From NCBI RefSeq assembly GCF_014861485.1, contig NZ_JACZHT010000005.1:62001-126000 (forward strand): DNA of 64,000 bases. The letters run 5' to 3'. A program made the position numbers and the translations under genes. Of the stretch, positions 16,388 to 27,567 are shown piece after piece. This stretch comes from Phaeovibrio sulfidiphilus. Lineage in GTDB: Bacteria; Pseudomonadota; Alphaproteobacteria; Rhodospirillales; Rhodospirillaceae. The notes beneath the pieces are model-generated. The model saw only the letters and a program-made list of their open reading frames with translations. It did not search any database and was not told the origin of the DNA. The stretch's first letter is position 1; the number at the start of each line of letters is the position of its first letter.

Positions 16388-18189
16388 TGAACGCCTTTTT
16401 CCGCAAACGCGCCCGTCCGCGCCTTGTCGGGCAGGGCGGGGACCGGCTGCCCGGCGGCCCGGTCTCCCCCGGCGACCGGCGCCAGCTGCCCGGACCGGAG
16501 GAACGAGCCCGGCCCGTCGCGGTCGGGCATGCGCGTTTGCGGTTCATGTGTCTGGTCCTTGCGACCCTTTTTGCCGTTGTGTCCTGGCGTCTTGTGGACA
16601 TCATGATCCTGGCGCCCGAGACGGCGCGGGGCACCGCCAACGCGGCCATGGCCCGCCAGATGGCCGAGGAGCCCGTGCGCAAGCGCTCCGATATCGTGGA
16701 CCGCAACGGCCTGGTGCTGGCCACCGACCTGCCCACCGTCAACCTGTTTGCCGACACCCGGGGCATTCCCCGCCCGGAGATCGAGCGCGCCATTGCCGCG
16801 CTCCCGGCCCTGTTTCCGGAACTGGATCCGGAGAAGCTGCGCAGGGATCTGTACTCCCAGCGGGCCTTCGTCTACATCCGCCACCATCTGACCCCGTTCG
16901 AGCAGAAGCGGGTCAACGACCTGGGCATCCCGGGGCTGGAGTTCGAGACCGCCGAGAAGCGCGTCTATCCGGGTGGCCGGGCCCTGTCCCACGTGGTGGG
17001 GACCACCAACCTGGACAATCGGGGCAGCTCGGGGCTCGAGAACTACTTCGACAGGTGGCTCACCACCTCGGATGAGCCCCTGGTCCTGTCCATTGACCTG
17101 CGGGTCCAGCACATCACCCACCGGGTGCTTTCGGAATCGGTCAAGCACTTCCGGGCCCAGGGGGGCTCGGCCCTGGTTCTGGACGTGGCGACCGGCGAGG
17201 TCATGGCCATGGTCTCGCTCCCGGATTTCGAGCCCGAGCGCAACGGCAGTCCCGCCGACAAGGAGCGCTTCAACCGGGCGACCCTGGGCGTGTACGAGAT
17301 GGGCTCGGTGTTCAAGGTGGTGAACACGGCCATGGCGCTTGAGTCGGGGATTCCGCTCGGGTCGTACTTCGATGCCAGCGCCCCCCTCAGAATTGGCGGG
17401 CACTCCATCAGCGACTACAAGGGCAAGAACCGGCCCCTGTCCATTCCCGAAATCATGATGTACTCCTCGAACATCGGGTCGGCCCGCATGGCCTCCCGGG
17501 TCGGGACGACCTACCAGAGGGAGTTCCTGAGGAATCTGGGCCTTCTGGAGCCCGTGCGCATCGAGCTGCCCGAGCGGGGCACCCCCCTGGTGCCCAACCC
17601 CTGGCGGGAGATTTCCACCCTGACCGTGGCCTTCGGCCATGGCCTGTCCATCACGCCCCTGCACCTTGCCAGCGCCGTCAGCGCCGTGATCAATGGCGGC
17701 GTGTTCATTCCTCCCACGCTCCTGAAGGTCCAGGACCGGCAGGCGGTTCAGGGAACCCGGGTCATCAGCGAGCGCAACTCGGTGATCATGCGCGCCCTGA
17801 TGCGGCTGGTGGTGGAGGCGGGCTCGGGCAAGAGCGCCGCCGTCAACGGCTACTACGTGGGGGGCAAGACCGGAACCGCCGACAAGCAGGTGGGCCGGGG
17901 CTATGCCCGGAACTCGGTGCTGGCCTCGTTTGTGGCGGGCTTCCCCATGACGGCCCCGCGCTACGTGGTCCTGTTCACGCTGGACGACCCCCAGCCCGTG
18001 CAGGGCACCTGGGGCTACCGGACCGCCGGCTGGAACGCGGCTCCGTCCACCGGCCGCCTGATTGCCGAGATTGCCCCGCTTCTGGGCGTGGCGCCCTCGT
18101 ATTTCTCGCCGTCGGGGTTCTTTGACGAGTCCCTGATCCAGGAGGTCGGTCTCAAGACCCTGGAGCCGGAGGGAGGGCCTGCCCGATGA
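16384..18189 (+). CDS. ftsI: Peptidoglycan D,D-transpeptidase FtsI (PBP3)
   Basis: This 601-residue class B penicillin-binding protein cross-links septal peptidoglycan with FtsW. The cytoplasmic N-terminus of ~50 residues is followed by one membrane span (FMCLVLATLFAVVSWRLVDI), a pedestal domain (KRSDIVDRNGLVLATDLPT) and the transpeptidase domain. Catalytic motifs: Ser308-x-x-Lys311 (SVFK), SSN at 361-363 and KTGT from Lys495. It overlaps ftsL and murE by 4 bp. Confidence 0.97.
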   Translation: MMNAFFRKRARPRLVGQGGDRLPGGPVSPGDRRQLPGPEERARPVAVGHARLRFMCLVLATLFAVVSWRLVDIMILAPETARGTANAAMARQMAEEPVRKRSDIVDRNGLVLATDLPTVNLFADTRGIPRPEIERAIAALPALFPELDPEKLRRDLYSQRAFVYIRHHLTPFEQKRVNDLGIPGLEFETAEKRVYPGGRALSHVVGTTNLDNRGSSGLENYFDRWLTTSDEPLVLSIDLRVQHITHRVLSESVKHFRAQGGSALVLDVATGEVMAMVSLPDFEPERNGSPADKERFNRATLGVYEMGSVFKVVNTAMALESGIPLGSYFDASAPLRIGGHSISDYKGKNRPLSIPEIMMYSSNIGSARMASRVGTTYQREFLRNLGLLEPVRIELPERGTPLVPNPWREISTLTVAFGHGLSITPLHLASAVSAVINGGVFIPPTLLKVQDRQAVQGTRVISERNSVIMRALMRLVVEAGSGKSAAVNGYYVGGKTGTADKQVGRGYARNSVLASFVAGFPMTAPRYVVLFTLDDPQPVQGTWGYRTAGWNAAPSTGRLIAEIAPLLGVAPSYFSPSGFFDESLIQEVGLKTLEPEGGPAR

Positions 18190-19700
18190 AACTGTCCTGT
18201 GCACTCCAGGCCCTCGGCGACGAGGCGGTTGCGGTCCCGGCCCCGGTTTCGGGCGACGGGGATCCGGTCATCACCGGGCTGAGCGCCGATTCCCGCACCG
18301 TGGTCACCGACGGGCTGTTTGCCGCGCTTCCGGGCGTGCGGGCGGACGGGCGCGCGTTCATTGCCGCCGCCGTCGAGCGGGGGGCTCGGGTCGTTCTGGC
18401 TCCGCCGGGCACCATGCTTCCCGAGGGCGCGGCGCAGGCCGGTGTGGTGCTGCTCACCCATCCGAACCCGCGCCGGGCTCTTGCCCTTCTGGCGGCCGAG
18501 TTCTACGGCCCCCAGCCGTCCCCCATTGTGGCCGTGACCGGCACGAACGGAAAAACCTCCACCGTCAGTTTTGCCCGCCAGCTCTGGCTGGGAATGGGGC
18601 GGACCGGGGCCGTGACCATCGGCACCCTGGGGGTCCAGGGCGACGGCCTGAATATCGACACCTCCATGACCACGCCGGACCCGGTGACCCTTCACCGGGT
18701 GCTGGCCCAGATCCGCAAGAGCGGCGGCGGGCCGGTGGCGCTGGAGGCGTCCTCCCACGGTCTGGAGCAGCACCGCCTGGACGGGGTCCGGCTGGCGGCT
18801 ACGGGCTTTACGAACCTGTCGCGGGACCACCTCGACCACCACCACACCATGGAGGCCTATCTGGCGGCCAAGCTCCGGCTGTTCAGCGAGGTTCTTCCCG
18901 GCGGCGGCATTATCGTGGCCAACGCCGACATCCCCGAGGCCGCAACCTTGCGGGCCATCGGCGAGCGCCGCTGCATGCCCGTGTGGTTCTACGGCCGCAA
19001 CGGTGCGGATATCCGGCTGGTGGACAGCACCCCCGCGCCGGACGGCCAGCTGTTGCGCCTTCAGGTGCTGGGGTACAAGACCGAGGTGTTCCTGCCCCTC
19101 GTGGGGGACTTCCAGGCCATGAACGTCCTGTGTGCGCTGGGGCTTGTTCTCGGTTCTCTCACGCCCCAGTCTTTTGCAGGCTCCCAGGCTCCCGAGATTG
19201 TCGAGCTTCTGGCCACCTTGAAGGGCGCGCCCGGACGGCTCGAGCTGGTGGGCGAGCACCCCCTGGGTGCCCACGTCTATGTGGATTACGCCCATACACC
19301 CGACGCCCTGGAAAGCGCCCTGCGAGCCCTGCGCCCCCATTGCGCCGGGCGCCTGGTGTGCGTGTTCGGCTGCGGTGGCGACCGGGACGCGGGCAAGCGT
19401 CCGGTCATGGGGGAGATCGCCTCCCGCCTGGCCGACCGGGTCATTGTGACGGACGACAACCCCCGCTCGGAAGACCCGGCTTTGATCCGGGCCGCCATCC
19501 TGGAACAGGCCCCCGGGGCCCGGGAGATCGGCGACCGCGCGGCTGCGATTTCCGAGGCTGTTTCCGGGCTTGGCTCCGGGGACGTCCTGCTGATCGCGGG
19601 CAAGGGGCACGAGACAAGCCAGGTCGTGGGTGACCGGGTTTATCCTTTCAACGACGCCGAGGAAGCGCGGCAAGCCATTCGTAAGGTGGAAGAGGCATGA
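18186..19700 (+). CDS. murE: UDP-MurNAc-tripeptide synthetase (meso-DAP adding)
   Basis: This 504-residue Mur ligase adds the third amino acid to UDP-MurNAc-L-Ala-D-Glu. The P-loop GTNGKTS is at 119-125. The substrate-selecting motif is DNPR at 424-427, which indicates meso-diaminopimelate rather than lysine. Other landmarks are ALEASSHGLEQHRLDG, DYAHTPDALE and IAGKGHET. Overlaps of 4 bp with ftsI and murF indicate tight translational coupling. Slightly longer than E. coli MurE. Confidence 0.97.
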   Translation: MKLSCALQALGDEAVAVPAPVSGDGDPVITGLSADSRTVVTDGLFAALPGVRADGRAFIAAAVERGARVVLAPPGTMLPEGAAQAGVVLLTHPNPRRALALLAAEFYGPQPSPIVAVTGTNGKTSTVSFARQLWLGMGRTGAVTIGTLGVQGDGLNIDTSMTTPDPVTLHRVLAQIRKSGGGPVALEASSHGLEQHRLDGVRLAATGFTNLSRDHLDHHHTMEAYLAAKLRLFSEVLPGGGIIVANADIPEAATLRAIGERRCMPVWFYGRNGADIRLVDSTPAPDGQLLRLQVLGYKTEVFLPLVGDFQAMNVLCALGLVLGSLTPQSFAGSQAPEIVELLATLKGAPGRLELVGEHPLGAHVYVDYAHTPDALESALRALRPHCAGRLVCVFGCGGDRDAGKRPVMGEIASRLADRVIVTDDNPRSEDPALIRAAILEQAPGAREIGDRAAAISEAVSGLGSGDVLLIAGKGHETSQVVGDRVYPFNDAEEARQAIRKVEEA

Positions 19701-21145
19701 CTCCTTTGTGGACTGTGGACACTGTTGCCGGGGCTCTCGGCACGACATTTCGGGGCGAAGGGGCCCCGGCCTTTACGGGTGTGTCGATTGACAGTCGGTC
19801 CGTCAATCCGGGAGACCTGTTCTTCGCCCTGCGCGGCGAGCGCCTGGACGGCCACGCCTATGTGGGCGCCGCCCTTGAGGCGGGCGCCGCGGCTGTTGTC
19901 GTGGCGGATCCGTCCTGTGTTCCGGCCGGCGGGGCCTGCTTTGTGGTGGACGACACCCAGGCGGCTCTGGAGGCGCTGGCGAGGGCGGCCCGTACCCGCT
20001 TCGGGGGCAAGGTGGTGGGCCTGACCGGCTCGGTCGGCAAGACCAGCACCAAGGAGATGCTCCGCACCGCCATCGAGGTCGGCTGCCAGCTTCGGGTCCA
20101 CGCCAGTGACGGCAACCTCAACAACCATATCGGCGTGCCCCTCAGTCTGGCCCGAATGCCCGAGGATGCCGACGTGGCCGTGTTCGAGATGGGCATGAAC
20201 CACGCGGGGGAAATCTCCGCCCTGTCCCGTCTGGTGCGCCCTGATGTGGCGCTTGTGACCACCATCTCCCCCGCCCACCTGGCCTTCTTCCGGGATCTGG
20301 ACGCCATCGCCGACGCCAAGGCCGAGATCTTCGACGGCCTGGAATCCGGCGGCACGGCCGTTCTGGGCCGGGACGGGCGTTATTACGAGCGCCTGCGGGA
20401 GCGGGCCCTGAAAAACGATGCCTGGTACATCGTGTCCTTCGGCGAGAGCCCCTATGCCAACGTGCGCATGATGGATTACGCGCTCGGGGCCGGGCGTGTG
20501 GACGTGACCGTCAGCGCCGAGGGCCGCCCCATCAGCTATTCCATGCCCGTTGAGGGGGTCCAGTGGGTCTGCAACTCCATGGCCTCCCTGGCGGTGATCC
20601 GGGCCCTGAACCTGTCCCTCGAGGACGCGGCCCGGGGCCTGGCCTCGGTGAGCGCCCCCGCCGGGCGGGGCCTGCGCCACTGTCTTGCGCTCCCCTCGGG
20701 CGAGGGCACCTTCCAGTTGGTGGACGAGAGCTACAACGCAAACCCCGACAGCATGGATGCGGCCATTGCCACCCTCTCCATGCTGCCCGTCGGGCCCACG
20801 GGACGGCGCATTGCGGTCCTGGGCGACATGCTGGAGCTGGGGGAGCAGGAAAACGCCCTGCACGAGAGGCTGGCCCGGCAGGTGGCGGAGCGGGACATTG
20901 ACCTTGTGTTTGCGACCGGGCCCCTGATGGCCCGCCTGTTTGAGGCCCTTCCCGAGCGCCTTCGCGGCCAGCACACCGCGGCCCCCGAGCTTCTGATGGC
21001 GCCCCTGGTGGCCGCCCTTCGGGACGGGGATGTGGTTACGCTCAAGGGCTCCCACGGATCGGGTGTCTGGAAGATCGCCGCCGCCCTGCTCGAGACCTGC
21101 GAACCCCGGACTGCGACCGGCGCCCCCGCCGCGCCGCAGTCCTGA
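19697..21145 (+). CDS. murF: UDP-MurNAc-tripeptide:D-Ala-D-Ala ligase
   Basis: This 482-residue Mur ligase adds D-Ala-D-Ala to complete the cytoplasmic pentapeptide precursor. The P-loop GSVGKTS is at 111-117, preceded by [23 protein letters not shown]. Later motifs are [38 protein letters not shown] and LKGSHGSG, all typical of MurF. It overlaps murE by 4 bp and is followed by mraY after 20 bp. Confidence 0.97.
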   Translation: MTPLWTVDTVAGALGTTFRGEGAPAFTGVSIDSRSVNPGDLFFALRGERLDGHAYVGAALEAGAAAVVVADPSCVPAGGACFVVDDTQAALEALARAARTRFGGKVVGLTGSVGKTSTKEMLRTAIEVGCQLRVHASDGNLNNHIGVPLSLARMPEDADVAVFEMGMNHAGEISALSRLVRPDVALVTTISPAHLAFFRDLDAIADAKAEIFDGLESGGTAVLGRDGRYYERLRERALKNDAWYIVSFGESPYANVRMMDYALGAGRVDVTVSAEGRPISYSMPVEGVQWVCNSMASLAVIRALNLSLEDAARGLASVSAPAGRGLRHCLALPSGEGTFQLVDESYNANPDSMDAAIATLSMLPVGPTGRRIAVLGDMLELGEQENALHERLARQVAERDIDLVFATGPLMARLFEALPERLRGQHTAAPELLMAPLVAALRDGDVVTLKGSHGSGVWKIAAALLETCEPRTATGAPAAPQS

Positions 21146-21165
21146 TACGAACGGACCTGAAACTT

Positions 21166-22251
21166 ATGCTTTATTACCTGTCCACCTTCTCCGATGTCCT
21201 GAGTGCCCTGAACGTCTTCCGATACCTGACGTTCCGGACCGGTGGCGCGGTCATGACCGCTCTGGTCGTCTCGTTTATCATCGGTCCCTTCGTGATCAAC
21301 TGGCTGAAGTCCAGGCAGGCCGAGGGCCAGCCCATCCGCGACGACGGCCCGGAAAGCCATCTCGTCACCAAGGTCGGAACCCCGACCATGGGCGGCGTTA
21401 TGATCCTCTTTTCCATGAGCTTCGCGACCCTCCTGTGGGTGGACCTGTCCAACGCCTTTGTCTGGGCGGTGCTGTCCCTGACCCTGGGCTACGGGCTGAT
21501 CGGCTTTGCCGACGACTATCTCAAGGTGACCCGGCGCAACACCCGGGGGCTCTCGGGCCGCATGAAGCTGGTGGCCCAGGTGCTGATGGGGGCGCTGGTG
21601 GCGTTCTGGATCGTGTCGTTCTCCGACGACGCCCACGCCACCGCCGTGGCCGTGCCCTTCACCAAGGAGCTTTTTATCCAGCTCGGCTGGTTCTATATTC
21701 CGTTCGCCGTGTTCGTGATGGTGGGATCCTCCAACGCGGTCAACCTGACAGACGGGCTCGACGGGCTGGCCATTGTGCCGGTGATGATTGCCGCCGTGGT
21801 CTTCATGCTCATCGCCTACCTGGCGGGCAACGCCGTGTTCTCGAAGTACCTGCTGATCCCCTACGTTCCCGGAACCGGAGAACTGGCGGTCTTTTGCGGG
21901 GCGATCGTGGGGGCGGCGCTGGGCTTCCTCTGGTATAACGCGCCCCCCGCGCAGGTGTTCATGGGAGACACGGGCTCCCTCGCGCTGGGCGGAGCCCTGG
22001 GCGCCATGGCCATTGCCACCCGCCATGAGCTGGTGCTTGCCATCGTGGGTGGGCTGTTCGTGCTCGAGGCGGTCTCGGTCATCGTTCAGGTCATCAGTTT
22101 CAAGACCACGGGGCGCCGGGTGTTCCGGATGGCCCCGCTGCATCACCACTTCGAGAAGAAGGGCTGGGCGGAGTCCACCGTCGTGATCCGCTTCTGGATC
22201 ATCGCCCTGATTTTGGCAGTCATCGGACTGTCCACCCTGAAATTGCGCTAG
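21166..22251 (+). CDS. mraY: Phospho-MurNAc-pentapeptide translocase
   Basis: This 361-residue integral membrane enzyme attaches phospho-MurNAc-pentapeptide to undecaprenyl phosphate, forming lipid I. About ten membrane spans are visible. Signature loops: TPTMGG (~67-72), [18 protein letters not shown] with its Asp pair, [25 protein letters not shown] and the C-terminal [13 protein letters not shown]. The ribosome site before the ATG is weak. It keeps the normal murF-mraY-murD order. Confidence 0.97.
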   Translation: MLYYLSTFSDVLSALNVFRYLTFRTGGAVMTALVVSFIIGPFVINWLKSRQAEGQPIRDDGPESHLVTKVGTPTMGGVMILFSMSFATLLWVDLSNAFVWAVLSLTLGYGLIGFADDYLKVTRRNTRGLSGRMKLVAQVLMGALVAFWIVSFSDDAHATAVAVPFTKELFIQLGWFYIPFAVFVMVGSSNAVNLTDGLDGLAIVPVMIAAVVFMLIAYLAGNAVFSKYLLIPYVPGTGELAVFCGAIVGAALGFLWYNAPPAQVFMGDTGSLALGGALGAMAIATRHELVLAIVGGLFVLEAVSVIVQVISFKTTGRRVFRMAPLHHHFEKKGWAESTVVIRFWIIALILAVIGLSTLKLR

Positions 22252-22296
22252 GACCGGGAGGAAACGGCAGAGAATGAACCACTGGGGTCGCATGTC

Positions 22297-23808
22297 ATGA
22301 TCACGAGCAATGCCTTCCGGAACCGGACCTACGCGGTGATGGGCCTTGGCAAGACCGGGCTGAGCGCCGCGCGGGCGCTTGTGGCGTCCGGCGCCCGTGT
22401 GCGGGTGTGGGACGACAGTGCGCCCCGCCGGGAGGCGGCGTGTGCGGCCGGGCTCGAGATTGGCGATCTGACGGGCGTGGCGGGCAGCGCCGCGGCCTGG
22501 GACGGGCTGGACGGGATCGTCTGGAGCCCCGGCATCCCCCACACCTTCCCGGAGCCCAACCCGGTTGCCGTTCAGGCCCGGGAGCGCGGGGTTCCCCTGT
22601 TCTGCGACGTGGAGCTTCTTTTGCAGGCGCGTCCCGGCGCCCGGACCATCGCCATCACGGGCACCAACGGGAAGTCCACAACGACGGCCCTGATTGGCCA
22701 CATCCTGGCGTCCGCGGGGCAGCCGGCGGAGACGGGCGGGAACCTGGGCCGTCCGGTTATGGACTTCGAGCCCGCCGACGGGGCCGAGACCTTCGTTCTT
22801 GAGCTCTCCTCCTACCAGATGGAGCTGACCCCGTCCCTGGATGCGGACATTGGCATCTTGCTGAACATCACTCCGGACCACCTGGCCCGCCATGGCGGCT
22901 TCGAGGGATACGTGGCCGCCAAGGCCCGCCTGTTCGAGCGCCGCAGCGACCGGGCCCGGGTGGCCCTGGTCGGGGTGGACGATCCGGACAGCCGGGCGGT
23001 TCTGGCCTCCCTGTCCGGTCAGCCCGGGCTGCGGGCCATTCCCGTGTCCGGCTCGACCCTGCCGGAGAACGGCATTGGCGTGCGGGACGGCTGGCTGGTG
23101 GACGGGACCGGAGGCGCTCCGGTGGCGGTCCTCGAGCTGGCCTCGGTGCCGGCCCTTCCCGGAAGCCACAACGCCCAGAACATGGCCGCCGCCTGGGGTG
23201 CGGCCCGGGCCGCCGGTCTGGAGCCGGACGCGATCATTCGCGGGATCCGGAGTTTCCCGGGTCTTGCCCACCGCCAGGAGCTGGTGGCGACCCTGAACGG
23301 CATTCCCTTCATCAACGACAGCAAGGCCACCAACGCGGATGCCTCGGAAAAGGCCCTGTCGTGCTACAGCGCCATCTACTGGATTGCGGGCGGTCTGCCC
23401 AAGGAGGGCGGCATCGAGCCTCTCGTGCCGCTGTTCGGGCGCATCCGTCACGCGTTCCTGATCGGCGCCTGTGCGGAGCAGTTCCGGGAGACCTTGGACG
23501 GCCGGGTGCCCGCCACCCTGTGCGGAACCCTGGACAAGGCGGTGGAGGCTGCCGCCCGCGCCGCCCGCGAGGAGGGGCTTCCCGGTGCTGTGGTCCTTCT
23601 GTCTCCCGCGGCTGCGTCCTGGGACCAGTTCGAGAGCTTCGAGCATCGGGGCGACCGGTTCCGTGAGCTCGTCCTGGCTCTGGACACCGGTGGGGCGGCT
23701 GCGTCCCCTGCGTCTACTGCGTCCCCCGGCGGCGCCCCGTCCCCGGGCGCGTCCTCGCCTTCGTCGGCTCCCCCGTCTGTCCCCTCGTCCGCAGGAGGGG
23801 GCTCATGA
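22297..23808 (+). CDS. murD: UDP-MurNAc-L-alanine:D-glutamate ligase
   Basis: This 503-residue Mur ligase adds D-Glu to UDP-MurNAc-L-Ala. It has an N-terminal nucleotide-binding fold (VMGLGKTGLSAARAL), P-loop GTNGKST at 122-128, LELSSYQMEL, LNITPDHLARHGGFEGY and NDSKATNADA. It is longer than the usual ~450 residues because of a ~40-residue Ala/Ser/Pro tail after LALDTGG that looks disordered. The 45-bp gap before it is one of few non-overlapping junctions in the cluster. It overlaps ftsW by 4 bp. Confidence 0.96.
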   Translation: MITSNAFRNRTYAVMGLGKTGLSAARALVASGARVRVWDDSAPRREAACAAGLEIGDLTGVAGSAAAWDGLDGIVWSPGIPHTFPEPNPVAVQARERGVPLFCDVELLLQARPGARTIAITGTNGKSTTTALIGHILASAGQPAETGGNLGRPVMDFEPADGAETFVLELSSYQMELTPSLDADIGILLNITPDHLARHGGFEGYVAAKARLFERRSDRARVALVGVDDPDSRAVLASLSGQPGLRAIPVSGSTLPENGIGVRDGWLVDGTGGAPVAVLELASVPALPGSHNAQNMAAAWGAARAAGLEPDAIIRGIRSFPGLAHRQELVATLNGIPFINDSKATNADASEKALSCYSAIYWIAGGLPKEGGIEPLVPLFGRIRHAFLIGACAEQFRETLDGRVPATLCGTLDKAVEAAARAAREEGLPGAVVLLSPAAASWDQFESFEHRGDRFRELVLALDTGGAAASPASTASPGGAPSPGASSPSSAPPSVPSSAGGGS

Positions 23809-25001
23809 GCGATCTGCGATCCCGGACACCCGCTTACGGCACCCCGCGCTTTGTCTCCGGTTCCGGACCGAACGCGGCACCGGCCATGTTCACCCGCCTT
23901 GACACCTCGGTGGTGAGCAACTGGCGCTGGACCATCGACTGGGTTCTGGTCACGGCCATGATGGTCCTGGTGGTGTTCGGGTTCATCCTGATCCTGGCGG
24001 CGGGGCCCTCGGCGGCCCGGCGCATCAACGTGGACACCATGCACTTCGTCAACCGCCAGATCCTGTTTATCCTGGCGGCCATCGTGCTGATGATGGGCAC
24101 ATCCCTGCTGTCCCTGAAGTGGCTGCGCCGGATGGGGGCGCTTGGCTTCCTGGGTGTGCTGGGGGTTCTTGCGCTCGTGCCGGTTCTGGGCTCGGAGATC
24201 AAGGGATCCACCCGGTGGATCTCGCTGGGGTCGTTTGCCCTCCAGCCGTCCGAGTTTGCCAAGCCGCTCTTCGCCATCGTCTGCGCCTGGCTCTTCGCCG
24301 CCGGCAAGGAGTACCGGCGCTTTCCCGGAGACCTGGTCGCCCTCGGGCTTCTGGGAGTGCTGGGGGGCATGCTGATCCTCCAGCCGGACTTCGGCATGAC
24401 CATGATCGTCTCGGCGGTGTTCGGCGTTCAGTTTTTCCTGGCGGGCCTGTCCCTGTTCTGGGTGTTCTGCCTGGTGGCGGCAGGGTGCGCGGGGGCCTAT
24501 CTGGCCTACCTGCTGATCCCCCACGTGAACCACCGGGTGAACGCGTTCCTGGATCCGGCCAGCACGGACCAGTACCAGATCACCCAGTCCATGCGGGCCT
24601 TCACCGAGGGCGGGTTCCTGGGGCGCGGCCCCGGGGAGGGGCGCATCAAGTCCCTGCTTCCGGACGCCCACACGGACTTCATCTACTCGGTCGCGGGGGA
24701 GGAGTTCGGCCTTCTTCTGTGCCTGCTGATCGCGGGGCTGTTCCTGTTCATCGCCCTGCGCGCCACCTGGCGCCTGCGGGGGGAGCGCGACCTGTTCGCC
24801 ATCCTGGCCACCGGGGGCCTGATTGCCCTGATCAGCTTCCAGGCCCTGATCAACATGGCCTCGTCCCTCAGCCTGATCCCGACCAAGGGCATGACCCTGC
24901 CGTTCATCAGCTACGGCGGATCCTCGACCCTGGCAACCGCCCTTGCCATGGGCATGCTTCTGGCCCTCAGCCGGCACCGACCTCACGGAGACAGCCCATG
25001 A
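23805..25001 (+). CDS. ftsW: Peptidoglycan glycosyltransferase FtsW
   Basis: This 398-residue SEDS-family membrane protein polymerises lipid II at the septum together with FtsI. About ten membrane spans follow a ~45-residue cytoplasmic N-terminus. SEDS motifs: GSTRWISLGSFALQPSEFAK, FLGRGPGEGRIKSLLPDAHTD and FSVAGEEFGL-like VAGEEFGLLLC, then PFISYGGSSTLATALAMG. Start ATG has AGGAGG just upstream. 4-bp overlaps with murD and murG. Confidence 0.96.
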   Translation: MSDLRSRTPAYGTPRFVSGSGPNAAPAMFTRLDTSVVSNWRWTIDWVLVTAMMVLVVFGFILILAAGPSAARRINVDTMHFVNRQILFILAAIVLMMGTSLLSLKWLRRMGALGFLGVLGVLALVPVLGSEIKGSTRWISLGSFALQPSEFAKPLFAIVCAWLFAAGKEYRRFPGDLVALGLLGVLGGMLILQPDFGMTMIVSAVFGVQFFLAGLSLFWVFCLVAAGCAGAYLAYLLIPHVNHRVNAFLDPASTDQYQITQSMRAFTEGGFLGRGPGEGRIKSLLPDAHTDFIYSVAGEEFGLLLCLLIAGLFLFIALRATWRLRGERDLFAILATGGLIALISFQALINMASSLSLIPTKGMTLPFISYGGSSTLATALAMGMLLALSRHRPHGDSP

Positions 25002-26119
25002 CCGCCCCATCCGGTTCCCAGACACCGCTTCGGGTGGCCCTCGCAGCCGGGGGCACGGGCGGACATGTGTTTCCGGCCGAGGCGCTGGCGGGCGTCCTGT
25101 CGGCCCGCGGCGCCGAGCTCGTGCTGGTCACGGACCGGCGCGGCGAGACCTATGGGGGCACGCTTGGGACGCTGGAGACCGTGCGCATCCGCGCGGGGGG
25201 TGTCGCGGGCCGGGGCCTTGCGGGGCGCCTGTCCGGGGCTCTGAACCTGGCGCGGGGCTACTTCGAGGCCCGGCGGTTCCTGAAAACATGGCGCCCGGAT
25301 GTGGTGGTGGGCTTTGGCGGCTATGCCTCCCTGCCTCCGCTTCTTGCGGCCAGCCGTCTGGGGCTTCCCACCGTCATCCACGAGCAGAACGCCATCCCGG
25401 GGCGGGCCAACCGCATGCTGGCCCCCAGGGTGCGCCGGGTTGCGACGGGCTTCCCCCAGGAAAAACCGGCCGCCGGGATCGAGACGGTCCTGACGGGCAT
25501 GCCGGTGCGTCCGGCTGTCCTTGCGCTTCGGGACACGCCCTACGAGGCGGCGGCTGTGGATGGTCCGTTCGAGCTTCTGGTGACCGGCGGCTCCCAGGGG
25601 GCCCAGGTGTTCTCGGACCTCCTGCCGGAGGCGCTGGGGCGCCTGTCCGCGCCCGCCCGGGCCCGCCTTCACATCACCCAGCAGTGCCGTCCCGAGCGGC
25701 TGGAGGAAACGCGCCTGCGCTACCTCACCCTGGGTCTGAAGGCGGATCTGGCGCCGTTCTTCTCCGATCTTCCGGGGCGGCTCGTGCGCTCCCACCTTGC
25801 GGTGTGCCGCTCGGGGGCCTCCACCGTGGGCGAGCTGTGCGTGCTGGGGCGCCCGGCCATCCTTGTGCCGTACCCCCACGCCATCGACGACCACCAGAGC
25901 GCCAACGCCCGGGTTCTGGACCGGGCGGGTGGGGGCTGGCTCATGAGCCAGAAGGATCTGACGCCTGCGCTTCTCGCCGCCCGCATCGAGGCCCTGATGG
26001 GCGCGCCCGACGACCTGTCCCGGGCCGCCGCCGCCGCCCGCAGCCTGGCCCTTCCGGACGCCGCCGACCGCCTTGCCGACCTTGTTTTTGACACCGCCCG
26101 TGAAGGAGCCCGCCGATGA
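24998..26119 (+). CDS. murG: UDP-GlcNAc:lipid I N-acetylglucosaminyltransferase
   Basis: This 373-residue GT-B glycosyltransferase converts lipid I to lipid II on the inner face of the membrane. The start at 24998 ([30 protein letters not shown] with the GGTGGH loop at ~20-25) overlaps the ftsW stop. Further motifs are [52 protein letters not shown] and [14 protein letters not shown]. The frame extends upstream inside ftsW but that part is out-of-frame shadow. Overlaps murC by 4 bp. Confidence 0.97.
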   Translation: MTAPSGSQTPLRVALAAGGTGGHVFPAEALAGVLSARGAELVLVTDRRGETYGGTLGTLETVRIRAGGVAGRGLAGRLSGALNLARGYFEARRFLKTWRPDVVVGFGGYASLPPLLAASRLGLPTVIHEQNAIPGRANRMLAPRVRRVATGFPQEKPAAGIETVLTGMPVRPAVLALRDTPYEAAAVDGPFELLVTGGSQGAQVFSDLLPEALGRLSAPARARLHITQQCRPERLEETRLRYLTLGLKADLAPFFSDLPGRLVRSHLAVCRSGASTVGELCVLGRPAILVPYPHAIDDHQSANARVLDRAGGGWLMSQKDLTPALLAARIEALMGAPDDLSRAAAAARSLALPDAADRLADLVFDTAREGARR

Positions 26120-27567
26120 GAACGATCCCCCTTGATATCGGGCCCATTCACTTTGTGGGCATCGGCGGCATCGGGATGAGCGGGATTGCCGAGGTCCTGG
26201 TCACTCTGGGCTACCGGGTCCAGGGCTCGGACCTTTCGGAAAACGCGAACGTGCAGCGCCTGCGCAGTCTCGGGGTCGAGATTGCCATCGGCCATGACCG
26301 GGAGAACCTGGGCGAGGCGGCGGTCGTTGTGATCTCCAGCGCGGTCAAGCCCACCAACCCCGAGGTGCTGGAGGCCCGGGCCCGCTTCGTTCCCGTGGTC
26401 CGGCGCGCCGAGATGCTCAGCGAGCTGATGCGTCTCAAGGCGTCCATCGCCGTTGCGGGGACACACGGCAAGACCACCTCGACCTCGCTGGTGGCCCAGC
26501 TTCTGGAAACCGCCAACATGGACCCCACCGTGATCAACGGCGGCATTCTCAACGCCCGCGGCACCAATGCCTATCTGGGCAGCGGCGAGTGGATGGTGGT
26601 CGAGGCGGACGAGAGCGACGGAACCTTCATCAAGCTCCCGGCCACCGTGGCCATGATCACCAACATCGATCCGGAGCACATGGATCACTACGCGGACTTC
26701 GACACCCTGCGCGACGCCTTCCGCACGTTCATCCAGAACCTGCCCTTCTACGGGTTTGCCTCCGTGTGCCTGGACCACCCCGAGGTCCAGAGCCTGATCG
26801 CCACCATCCAGGACCGGCGTCTGGTGACCTACGGCTTCAACCCCCAGGCCGACGTCCAGGGAACCAACGTGGAGATTGGTCCGGACGGCGCGCGCTTTTC
26901 GGTGATCGTGCACAACCGCAAGACCGGCGAGGAGCGCCTGATCCCCGACATCGCCCTGCCCATGTACGGCCAGCACAACGTCCTGAACGCCCTGGGCGCG
27001 CTCGCCATCGGTCTGGAGCTGGGAATCCCGGACGCCACGCTGAAAGAGGGCTTTGCCCGGTTCCGGGGGGTCAAGCGGCGCTTTACCCTGACCGGCGAGG
27101 TGGACGGCATCAAGATCATCGACGACTACGGCCACCACCCGGTGGAGATCGCCGCCGTCCTGAAGGCCGCCCGGGAGGCCACCCGGCGCGAGGTTGTGGC
27201 GGTGGTCCAGCCTCACCGCTACACGCGTCTTCAGACCCTGTTCGAGGACTTCTGCACCGCCTTCAACGACGCCAACACGGTTCTGGTGGCGGATGTGTAC
27301 TCGGCGGGCGAGACCCCCATTCCCGGGGTGGACGCGGACGCCCTTGTGGAGGGGCTGCGCGACCACGGACACCGGGGCGCGGAAAAGCTGGAGAGCGAGG
27401 CCGCCCTTGCTGAGCGGATCGCCGATCTGGCCCAAAGCGGGGACATGGTCGTGTTCCTTGGCGCCGGCTCGATCACCAACTGGGCCCAGGCCCTTCCCCG
27501 GCAACTGGCGGAGGTGATCGCGCGCCGCGGCGCCGGGCAGGCCCCGGCCGAGAGGTCCGGACCATGA
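26116..27567 (+). CDS. murC: UDP-N-acetylmuramate:L-alanine ligase
   Basis: This 483-residue Mur ligase adds L-Ala to UDP-MurNAc, the first peptide step. Starts [26 protein letters not shown]. The P-loop GTHGKTT is at 115-121, followed by [34 protein letters not shown] and [10 protein letters not shown]. 4-bp overlaps with murG and murB. The order murG-murC-murB-ddl is standard in alphaproteobacteria. Confidence 0.97.
   Translation: MRTIPLDIGPIHFVGIGGIGMSGIAEVLVTLGYRVQGSDLSENANVQRLRSLGVEIAIGHDRENLGEAAVVVISSAVKPTNPEVLEARARFVPVVRRAEMLSELMRLKASIAVAGTHGKTTSTSLVAQLLETANMDPTVINGGILNARGTNAYLGSGEWMVVEADESDGTFIKLPATVAMITNIDPEHMDHYADFDTLRDAFRTFIQNLPFYGFASVCLDHPEVQSLIATIQDRRLVTYGFNPQADVQGTNVEIGPDGARFSVIVHNRKTGEERLIPDIALPMYGQHNVLNALGALAIGLELGIPDATLKEGFARFRGVKRRFTLTGEVDGIKIIDDYGHHPVEIAAVLKAAREATRREVVAVVQPHRYTRLQTLFEDFCTAFNDANTVLVADVYSAGETPIPGVDADALVEGLRDHGHRGAEKLESEAALAERIADLAQSGDMVVFLGAGSITNWAQALPRQLAEVIARRGAGQAPAERSGP

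Noticed and set aside
20731..23646. 971-residue minus-strand frame over murF-mraY-murD
   Set aside because: A shadow of three well-identified cell-wall genes; composition is low-complexity His/Gly/Arg.
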